Of a stretch of 64,000 nucleotides of DNA, positions 17,309-25,500 are shown piece by piece. Source of the stretch: Novosphingobium piscinae (GTDB taxonomy: Bacteria > Pseudomonadota > Alphaproteobacteria > Sphingomonadales > Sphingomonadaceae); the NCBI RefSeq assembly GCF_014230355.1, contig NZ_JACLAX010000015.1, positions 17,429 through 81,428 on the forward strand, given 5' to 3'. Within the stretch, counting starts at the first letter, position 1, and the number at the start of each line of letters is the position of its first letter. The notes under the pieces were generated by a model. That model did no database searches. It was given only the letters and a program-made list of their open reading frames with translations, and was not told where the DNA came from. A program made the position numbers and the translations under genes.

Positions 17309-19203
17309 GCTTGCCGGCCGGTCTGCGATGGCTCGGGCGCCGGCGCCGCGACGGGTGGTTGACCGTGCTGGCCTGCCTGCTCGGGGCCACGGCGCTGGAG
17401 GGCGGCGGCCTGGTCGCCCGGCTCGATCACATCGCCTACGACGCCCTGCTGGGGCACCGCCCGCCACCGCCGACCGACCGCATCCTGATCGTGGCGATCG
17501 ACGCGCGCAGCCTGACCGCGATCGGCGCCTGGCCCTGGCCGCGGCAGGTCCAGGCCGAACTGGTCCGGCGGCTGTCCGCCGCCCGGCCGCAGGCGATCGG
17601 GATCGACGTGCTGCTGACCGAGCCGCGCGATCCGGCGGGCGATGCCGCCTTGGCCGAGGCCCTGGCCGAAGCGGGCAATGTCTACCTGCCGCTGGCCTTC
17701 GAGCTGCCCGGCCGCAATGGCCGCGCGGTCGACGTGTTGCGCCCGCTGCCGGCCTTCGTCCGCGCCAGCGCCGGGCTGGGGCACGTCAACCTCTCCCCGG
17801 ACAGCGATGGGGTGATGCGCACCGGGTGGCGGACCTATCAGGCGGATGGCACGGGCTGGCCGGCCCTGCCCGCGGCCATGCTGGGCCAGCCTGCGGACCG
17901 GGCACCGCCAGCGTCCGGCCTGACCCGGGCTGCCCCGCTGATGATCGACTATCCGGGCTCGGCCGGCACCCTGGCCTCAGTCCCGGCCGCAGCCGTGCTG
18001 CGCGGCGAGGTTCCGGCTGCACTGATCGCCGGCAAGCTGGTGCTGGTCGGGATGACCGCGAGCGGGCTGGGCGACATGCACGCGACGCCGCTGTCGGCCG
18101 ACGCCCAGTTGATGCCCGGGGTCGAGATCCAGGGCAGCCTGCTCGCCACGCTGCTTGCCCCGCGCCAGCTCATCCCGGCCTCCCCGGCGCTGCAATGGGC
18201 CTTCGCGCTGGCACCGGTGCTGGCGCTGTTCGCGGGGCTGGCCTGGCTACCCAGTCGGCGCGGACTGGCCTGGACCGCGCTGCTCGCCATCGGGGTGGTC
18301 GCCATCAGCGCCGGCGGGCTGATCCTCGGCAATCTCTGGCTGCGTCCGGCGGTCCCGCTGGTGGCGCTGGCGGTGAGCTATGCCGTCTGGTCGTGGCGGC
18401 GGCTTGCCGTGGCCAGCGGCATGGTCTCCGCAGAACTCGAACGCGCCAGCCGTGAGGCAGGTCTGCCCGCCCCGCCGCCAGCGGCCGGGATGCTTGACCG
18501 CCAGATCGACCTGCTGACCGAGATGACCGCGCGCGAACGGGCGCTGCGCCACGAGCATGAGTCGGTGGTCCGCTTGCTCTCGCACGACATGCGCGCGCCG
18601 CAGAGCGCGATCCTCGCGCTGCTCGATCAGGGAGGCGGCTGCCCGCCCGACCTCGCTACCCGGATCGGCGCCCATGCCCGCCGCACGCTCGAGCTGGCCG
18701 ACGGGTTCGTCCATCTGGCGCGGGCACAGGCGGTGGCACCGGGGACCGAACTGATCGACCTGCGCGATCTGGCCATCGAAGCCGCCGACGCACTCTGGCC
18801 GCAAGCCCAGTCCCGGGGCATCGCCCTGCGGACGCCCGACGATGCGGCAGAGGTGCTGGTGCGCGGCGATCGCTCGCTGCTCGCCCGCGTGCTGGTCAAC
18901 CTGCTCGACAACGCGATCAAGTATGGTGCGGCCGGCACACCGGTGACGATCGGAATCGCCACGCTCGGCGATCAGGCCGAAGTGACCGTGCGCAACCACG
19001 GGCCGGACATCCCCGCCGACCAGCTCGACCGCATCTTCGAGAGTTTTGCCCAGGCTCCGGGTCGCGGACGCCGCGCCGACGGGGTGGGTCTGGGCCTGGC
19101 CTTCGTCCACACGGTGGTGACGCGTCACGGCGGCACGGTGACCTGCCGCAGCGCCGGGGGCGAGACCGGCTTCAGCCTGGCGCTGCCTGCGGCGCAGCCT
19201 TGA
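17305..19203 (+). CDS. CHASE2-domain sensor histidine kinase
   Basis: A 632-aa membrane kinase. An N-terminal membrane segment is followed by a CHASE2 extracytoplasmic sensor (~40-300; ILIVAIDARSLTAIGAWPWPR, IGIDVLLTEPRD, LVLVGMTASGLGDMHATPL) and then three membrane spans (~300-370). The H box is LLSHDMRAPQ (~H427), the N box LLDNAIKYG, and the G box GVGLGLAFVHTV. The GTG start overlaps the LysM-FecR stop. It is probably the partner kinase of the regulator at 15258. Its 3' end overlaps the convergent lipoprotein gene by 32 bp. Confidence 0.9.
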   Translation: MSLPAGLRWLGRRRRDGWLTVLACLLGATALEGGGLVARLDHIAYDALLGHRPPPPTDRILIVAIDARSLTAIGAWPWPRQVQAELVRRLSAARPQAIGIDVLLTEPRDPAGDAALAEALAEAGNVYLPLAFELPGRNGRAVDVLRPLPAFVRASAGLGHVNLSPDSDGVMRTGWRTYQADGTGWPALPAAMLGQPADRAPPASGLTRAAPLMIDYPGSAGTLASVPAAAVLRGEVPAALIAGKLVLVGMTASGLGDMHATPLSADAQLMPGVEIQGSLLATLLAPRQLIPASPALQWAFALAPVLALFAGLAWLPSRRGLAWTALLAIGVVAISAGGLILGNLWLRPAVPLVALAVSYAVWSWRRLAVASGMVSAELERASREAGLPAPPPAAGMLDRQIDLLTEMTARERALRHEHESVVRLLSHDMRAPQSAILALLDQGGGCPPDLATRIGAHARRTLELADGFVHLARAQAVAPGTELIDLRDLAIEAADALWPQAQSRGIALRTPDDAAEVLVRGDRSLLARVLVNLLDNAIKYGAAGTPVTIGIATLGDQAEVTVRNHGPDIPADQLDRIFESFAQAPGRGRRADGVGLGLAFVHTVVTRHGGTVTCRSAGGETGFSLALPAAQP

Positions 19204-19660
19204 GCGCGGCGCAGAGCGGCGCGGCCAACGTGGTGCCATCGCCGACCGGTTCATCGGGGCGCAGCACACGCAGCACCGATCCCCGCCACAGCACCGCACC
19301 GCTGGTGCGGTCGGTGAGCGTCAGGGTCAGTTCCTCGCGGTCCTTGCGGCGCGACGGACTGCGGCCGCGCGGCGGGTCCTCGCCGGCCCGCAGCACGGCG
19401 GCGCGCGCCGGGCGGAGCGCATGGGCACTGTGCAGCAGCACGGTGGCAGGCTGGCCGGGAACCAGCCCGGCGGCACGGACACAGCCTTCGAGCACGCTGG
19501 CAGCCGGCGTCGACGCCCCATCTCCGGCGGGCAGGACCAGCGCATAGCGCGCACCGGCCGGCACGGTTCCGGACAGGTTGACCTGCTGCGCCGGGCCGGC
19601 GGCGCAGCCCGCGAGCAACAGGAAGGGGGCGGCGGCAGCCGCGGTCCGCAGGGTGATCAT
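19172..19660 (-). CDS. Small lipoprotein
   Basis: A 162-aa protein with a lipobox (FLLLAGC, Cys ~19), so it is probably anchored in a membrane. The mature part has VNLSGTVPAGARYALVLPAGDG and ELTLTLTDRTSGAVLWRGSVL, beta-rich and resembling periplasmic lipoproteins that bind cell-envelope partners. No family is recognised. It faces the kinase gene, and the stops overlap by 32 bp. Confidence 0.65.
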   Translation of the reverse strand: MITLRTAAAAAPFLLLAGCAAGPAQQVNLSGTVPAGARYALVLPAGDGASTPAASVLEGCVRAAGLVPGQPATVLLHSAHALRPARAAVLRAGEDPPRGRSPSRRKDREELTLTLTDRTSGAVLWRGSVLRVLRPDEPVGDGTTLAAPLCAALKAAPQAAPG

Positions 19661-19860
19661 CCTGCCGGGTTAGACAGGGCCGCGACGCGAGGCAACCGCT
19701 GGCCCGCCGCCTGGCGGCAGTGTTTACATTCGGTGATGTGACCCAGCCGGGCCAGCTCGCCCCTGCGCAGCGCAGCCCCTGCGCGGGGCCTCGAAACGTA
19801 TTAAGTGGCTTTACGTAGGTATTTGCCCTTTCTTAACCACGAACGGGGCATTCTCGCAGC
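19661..19860 (+). promoter_or_regulatory. Upstream region of the DUF11 operon
   Basis: A 200-bp gap with an AT-rich half (about 19795-19855). GTTTACATTC at 19722-19731 resembles GTTTACAAATTC at 15064 in front of the response regulator. A short inverted ACGTA/TACGT element lies near 19812. I infer promoter and operator function; no -10/-35 pair is convincing. Confidence 0.4.
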
Positions 19861-20838
19861 ATGTCGAGAACACCGTTCAATATTGCCCTCACCGGTCTGA
19901 CCCTGACGGCCGCGCTTTGCGTGCGCCCGGCCTGGGCTGCGGGCGTTGCCGCCGGCACCGTGATCGAGAACGTCGCCACCGCGACGTACAGCAGCGGTGC
20001 CGGGACCGCCTCGATCCAGTCCAACCGCGTCAGCCTGCGCGTCGATGAGTTGCTCGACGTCGCCGTGGCCACGCTCTCGACCGCTCCGCAGCCGCTGTCC
20101 GGCGGCACGGCCGTGCTCAGCTATGCGGTCACCAACAGCGGCAACGGGAGCGAGGCCTACACCCTCGCCGTGGATCCGGCCGTGGCGGGCAATCCCTTCA
20201 CCGCAACGATCCAGGCGATCGTCGCCGACAGCAACGGCAACGGCACCTACGATGCCGGGGTCGACGCCGTCCTCGCCACCGGCGCGAGCACCCCGGCGCT
20301 CGCCGCCGATGCCGCGCTGCGGGTCTTCGTTCTGGTCGGCCTGCCGGCCGGCGCGGCCGACGCCGCGATCAGCCAGGTGCGGCTCACCGCTACGGCCGAA
20401 ACCGGCTCGGGCACCCCCGGCACCACCTTCGCCGGAGCCGGTGACGGCGGCGTCGATGCCGTGGTTGGCGCCAGCACTGCGCGCTCTGCCACGCTCGCCG
20501 CGGTCATCGCCCGGCTTGGCGCCGTGGGCCTGACCAAGTCCGCGGTCATCGCCGATCCCTTTGGCGGCAGCCGCCCGGTTCCCGGCGCCCTGGTCACCTA
20601 CAGCCTCGTCACCCGGATCAGCGGATCGGGCTCGGCCGAGGGGGTGACCGTGAGCGACGGCATTCCCGCCGGCACGACCTATCAGGCCGGCACGCTCAAG
20701 CTCGACGGCGCGGCACTCAGCGACGCTGCCGATGCCGATGCAGGCACCGCCGCCGCCTCGGGCGTGGCCGTGGCGCTCGGCACGCTGGCCGCCGGCTCGC
20801 CCGACCGCACCATCTCGTTCACCGTCAAGATCAACTGA
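19861..20838 (+). CDS. Secreted DUF11-type repeat protein 1
   Basis: A 325-aa secreted protein with a signal peptide ending in RPAWA. It has a beta-sandwich of the DUF11/conserved-repeat type (SYAVTNSGNGSEAYTLAVDP, then GALVTYSLVTRISGSG, ending TISFTVKIN), common in large surface proteins. Low-complexity Gly/Ser/Ala/Thr composition suits an extracellular fibre or coat protein. It is first in a rightward run of four related genes; the gap to the next is 11 bp. Confidence 0.75.
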   Translation: MSRTPFNIALTGLTLTAALCVRPAWAAGVAAGTVIENVATATYSSGAGTASIQSNRVSLRVDELLDVAVATLSTAPQPLSGGTAVLSYAVTNSGNGSEAYTLAVDPAVAGNPFTATIQAIVADSNGNGTYDAGVDAVLATGASTPALAADAALRVFVLVGLPAGAADAAISQVRLTATAETGSGTPGTTFAGAGDGGVDAVVGASTARSATLAAVIARLGAVGLTKSAVIADPFGGSRPVPGALVTYSLVTRISGSGSAEGVTVSDGIPAGTTYQAGTLKLDGAALSDAADADAGTAAASGVAVALGTLAAGSPDRTISFTVKIN

Positions 20839-20849
20839 GGACCACAGCC

Positions 20850-21341
20850 ATGTTCCGATCCCTGCTGATTGCCATCGCCGCGGCCCTCGCCGCACCGCTG
20901 GCCCTGCTGCCCGCACCGGCCCTCGCGGCCGACACCGCGACCAGTCCGGTCGCGCTCACCGGCGAGGTCAAGGTCGACCGCGTCGTCACCGAGAACGGCG
21001 CGACCCGCCACGTGCTGGTCCAGCCCGACAAGGTCGTCCCCGGCGAACGGCTGGTGTTCACCACCCGTTACCGCAACACCGGGGCCAAGCCGATCCAGAA
21101 CTTCGTCGTGACCAACCCGGTCCCGGCCGCCGTCGTGCTGGCCGACAACACCGACCGCGCGCTGGTCGTCTCGGTCGACGGCGGCACCAGTTGGGGCCCG
21201 CTCGCCAGCCTGACCGTGCCCGATGGCGCCAAGGGCCGCCGCGCTGCCGGCCCGGCCGACGTCACCCATCTGCGCTGGACCATCCCGGTGATCGCACCCG
21301 GCGCCGATGGCGCTGTCGAATACCACGCGACGGTTCGCTGA
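20850..21341 (+). CDS. Secreted single-domain DUF11-type protein
   Basis: A 163-aa secreted protein with a signal peptide (LAAPLALLPAPALA). The rest is one beta-sandwich domain (RLVFTTRYRNTGAKPIQNFV, then HLRWTIPVIAPGADGAVEY), similar in pattern to single repeats of its larger neighbours. The most probable role is a subunit or cap of the same surface structure. Shine-Dalgarno GAGGAC lies upstream, and the gap to the previous gene is only 11 bp. Confidence 0.7.
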   Translation: MFRSLLIAIAAALAAPLALLPAPALAADTATSPVALTGEVKVDRVVTENGATRHVLVQPDKVVPGERLVFTTRYRNTGAKPIQNFVVTNPVPAAVVLADNTDRALVVSVDGGTSWGPLASLTVPDGAKGRRAAGPADVTHLRWTIPVIAPGADGAVEYHATVR

Positions 21342-21402
21342 CCGCTTGCGTGCCCCTCGTCCGCGGGGCCCGGCGGACATGCTGTAAGTTGAGGACAAGA
21401 TC

Positions 21403-22467
21403 ATGAAAAACAACAACAAGCTGCTGGCTGCGGCGGGCCTCACGGCGCTTGCGGCCAGCCTCGGCGCGGGAACTGCCCACGCTGCCGGCACGGTCGCCGG
21501 CCAGACCATCACCAACACGGTGACGGTCAACTTCCAGGTCAGCGGGGTCACCCAGACCGCCCAGACCGGGACCAACGCGATCACGGTCGACCGCCGCGTC
21601 GTGCTCACCGTGACCGGCGCCCCGGCGACCACCTCGGCGGCTCCGGGGCAGATCGATGCGGTTACCGCCTTCCAGGTGACCAACACCTCGAACGACACGC
21701 TCGACCTGCAGCTCACTGCGGTGAACCAGGCCGGCGGCGCCACCGTGCACGGCGGCACCGACGTGTTCGACGTGACCAACTTCGCGTACTTCCTCGATTC
21801 GAACACCAACGGGGTCTACGACGCCGGGGTCGACGCGCAGATCACCTACCTCGACGAGATCGCGCCCGATACGACCCGGACGGTCTTTGTCCATGCCGAC
21901 ATTCCGGGCGGCGCCACGAATGCCCAGGCCTCCGGCATCACCCTGACCGCGCGCGCTGCGGCGGCCGGTGCGGCCGGCACCCAGGGCGCGCTGCTCACCG
22001 CCACGACCACGGCCAACACCGCCGGGATCGATACGGTCTTCGCCGATGCCGCCGGTGCCACCGATGCCGCCAACGACGGCGCCTTCTCGGCCCGCGGCAG
22101 CTACACGGTTGCCGGCGCGTTGCTGACGGTCAGCAAGTTCAGTTCGATCATCAGCGATCCGGTGAATGGGACGACCAATCCCAAGGCGATCCCGGGCGCT
22201 GTGGTGGAATACTGCCTGGCCGTGTCGAACGGGGCCGGCGCGGCAACCGCGACGGGTCTTGCGCTGAGCGATCCCCTGCCCTCGACCGTCACCTACAACA
22301 CGGCCTTCGGCATCCTCGTCAATGCCACGGTCAGCGGCAGCACCTGCACGGGCGGCACCGCCGGCGGGACCTATTCGGCCACGCCGACCCCGACCGTCAG
22401 CGGCACGCTCAACAACCTCGCCGCCGGCGCCGCTGCGGCGCTGCGCTTCCGTGTGACGATCAACTGA
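21403..22467 (+). CDS. Secreted DUF11-type repeat protein 2
   Basis: A 354-aa protein with a signal peptide (AALGAGTAHA-like, ~28 residues). Several DUF11-type beta repeats follow. A stretch SDPVNGTTNPKAIPGAVVEY near residue 245 is almost identical to one in the DUF11 gene on the opposite strand at 27588 (SDPVNGTTNPKYIPGAIVRY), so the two are paralogues. It probably belongs to the same surface structure; it also has a GAGGACAAG Shine-Dalgarno. Confidence 0.75.
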   Translation: MKNNNKLLAAAGLTALAASLGAGTAHAAGTVAGQTITNTVTVNFQVSGVTQTAQTGTNAITVDRRVVLTVTGAPATTSAAPGQIDAVTAFQVTNTSNDTLDLQLTAVNQAGGATVHGGTDVFDVTNFAYFLDSNTNGVYDAGVDAQITYLDEIAPDTTRTVFVHADIPGGATNAQASGITLTARAAAAGAAGTQGALLTATTTANTAGIDTVFADAAGATDAANDGAFSARGSYTVAGALLTVSKFSSIISDPVNGTTNPKAIPGAVVEYCLAVSNGAGAATATGLALSDPLPSTVTYNTAFGILVNATVSGSTCTGGTAGGTYSATPTPTVSGTLNNLAAGAAAALRFRVTIN

Positions 22468-22518
22468 GGACCCCTCTCGGGCCCGGCCGCGTGCCGGGCC
22501 CGGGCACCTCCCCCATTC

Positions 22519-25500
22519 ATGCCAGCCAGCCACGCCTTGCGAGCGGCGGGAGCCTTGCTCTGCGCCCTGTGGTGGGCCCTGCTCGCAGGGTTCGCCGCAC
22601 CGGCGCACGCCCAGGCGATCAGCAACACGGCCAGCGCCAGCTGGACCCAGGCTGGCCAGACCTTCTCCACCCTGTCCAACACCGTCGCCTTCGATGTCGC
22701 GCCCGTCGCCGTGACCATCGAGACCTTCGCCGCTGCAGCGTCGCGCGAATCGCTCGCCTTCACCCCGTCGCACTGCGGCAACACGCCGATCTTCGTGGGC
22801 AACGGCGAGGCCGGGGTCCAGATCATCGCCGGGGTCGCGCCAGCGTCGAAAGTGCGGATCGGCGATGCCTTCTACTTCCGCGTGACCGCCGCCGCGGCAA
22901 ACCTCGATCCTGCCGCGATCGACCGGCTAGAGACCACCCTGATCACCAGCAGCGGTGATCGCGAGACGGTGGTGATCTTCGAGACTGCGGCCAACAGCGG
23001 GGTTTTTGTCGGCGGCGTGCCGACGGCCGCGGTTCCGCCCGATGCCCGCACCGAGGACTGCCACCTCAGCGTGGCCACGGGCGACACGATCTCGATCGTC
23101 TGCCGCCAGAGCACCGACGAGGCGGTGCTCGCCACGGCCCAGCTCGACGTGCTGGCCGATCCGTTCGGCTATGTCTTCGACAGCGAGGACGGCAGCCCGG
23201 TCGATGGCGTGCGTGTGACCCTCGTCGAGGCGGCAACCGGTCAGCCGGCGACCGTTTTTGCCGACGATGGTCAGACGCGATGGCCTTCCACCGTGATCAC
23301 CGGTGAGCCGATCGTTGATGCGGCGGGCAACCGCTATGTCCTGCCGTCCGGCGAGTACCGCTTCCCCCTGGCCGCGCGGGGCGAATACCGGTTGCTGATC
23401 GAGCCGCCCGATCCCTACGTCGCGCCCTCCACCGCCAGCGCTGCGCAACTGGCCGGCGTCCTGCGGCCCGACGGCTCCGCGCTCACGCTCAGCCCCGCCT
23501 CGACCGGCGGGGTTCTGACGCTGAATTCGACCGAGGCCGTGCGGATCGACGTGCCGGTCGACCGCCCCGGCAAGCCGGTCACCCTGAGCAAGAGCGCCTC
23601 GCGTCCGCGCGCCCAGCCGGGCGACCTGGTGTTCTACACCATCGTGGTCGGCAACCCGGACAGCGCTCACGCCAAGCGCGAGGTCACCTTGCGCGATGTG
23701 CCTGACGCGGCCCTGCGGCTGCGCGCGGATTCGTTGCGGATCGACGGTCAGCCCGCCGGCGATGCGCTGGTCACCACGCCCGATGGCAGCGCCTTCACGC
23801 TGCGGCTGGGCACGATCCCGGCGCGCGGCCGCCGCAAGGTGACCTATGCCGCCTCGGTCCGGCCCGATGCGATCCCCGGAGCGGCACAGAACCGGGTCAC
23901 CGCGACCGATTCGCGGGGCTTTACCGCCGCCACGGGGGCGGTCGTGCAGATCGAGGAGGACGGACTGACCGCGCGGATGACCCTGGTTGGCCGCGTAACC
24001 GACGGCGGCTGCGCCGCGCGCGGGACCGGACAGGGCATCCCCGGGGTGCGGGTAACGCTGGAGGACGGCAGCTTCGCCGTCACCGACGCCGAAGGGCGCT
24101 ATCATTTCGAAGGGCTACTACCGGGCAGCCACGTGGTTCAGGTTGCGCGCTCGACCCTGCCGGAAGGCGGACGCTTCGTCGATTGCCAGCGCTCCACCAA
24201 CAGCGCCGGAAGCGCGATCTCGCGCTTCGTGCGGGGCCAGGGCGGTAGCCTGGCGGTGGCCGATTTCCACGCCCGCCTGCCCGAGGGCGCGCGGCCCGAG
24301 ACCCGGAGCGCGACCGTTCCCGCCGCCGCGTCGGACCAGGTGGCAGCCGGTGCCGAGATCGACTGGCTGGCCCAGGCCGATGGTCCGCCCGCGTTCCTCT
24401 TCCCGGCCGCCGACCACAACCCGCGCTCCCCCTCGGTGCGGGTCGCGATCCGCCACCGGGCCGACCAGACGGTGACCCTCACCGTCAACGGCAAGGCGGC
24501 CGACAAGGTCAGCTTCGACGGGCTCAAACTGGATGCCACGCGCACCCGCGGGGTCAGCCTGTGGCGCGGCATTCCGCTGGGCGGTGAGACCACCCTGCTC
24601 CACGCCGAGGTGCGCAATGCCGACGGGACCCTCGCGGCCGACCTGGCGCGCGAGGTCCACTTCACCGAAACCCCGGCCGACGTCGAGTTCCTGCCCGACC
24701 GCTCGCGGCTGGTGGCCGACGGGCGAACCCGGCCGGTGCTCGCGCTGCGGCTGGTCGATCGCCACGGCCGCCCGGTCCATGCCGGGCTGTCGGGGCAGTT
24801 CCAGCTCTCCGCCCCTTACGAGACCGCCGAGACCGCCGACGCCCAGCAGACCCGCGCGCTGTCGGGCGCTGCGGTGCTCACCCCGCACTGGACGGTCAAG
24901 GGCGACGACGGCGTGGCCTATGTCGAGCTGGCCCCGACCATGGTCAGCGGCGCGGTGCAGCTCGATTTCGTCTTCCCCGACGGCCAGCAGCAACCGCGCC
25001 GCCGCACGCTGAAATCGTGGATGGTCCCGGGCAAGGTCGAGTGGACGCTGGTCGGCCTGGCCGAAGGGTCGGCCGGCGCCCGCTCGATCGCTGACGAGAT
25101 GGAGCGCAGCGGGCGGTTCGACAGCGATCTCGGCCGCGATGCCCGCGTCGCCTTCTATGCCAAGGGTCGGCTGCGCGGCTCGACCCTGCTCACCCTGGCC
25201 TACGACAGCGCCAAGCAGAAGGCCGACCAGCGCCTGCTCGGCGCGATCGATCCGCGCGCCTACTACACGATCTATGCCGATGCCTCGGCCCGTCGGTTCG
25301 ATGCCGCCAGCCGCGACAAGCTCTACGTGCGGATCGAGAGCCGCGCCTTTGTCGCGCTGTTCGGCGATTTCGAAACCGGCTTCGCACAGACCCAGCTAGC
25401 GCGCTACAACCGCATCGCAACGGGGGTGAAAGCCGAATACGACAATGGCCGCGTCCATGCGCAGGCCTTCGCCACCCGGGTGGCCGGACGCCACCGCCGG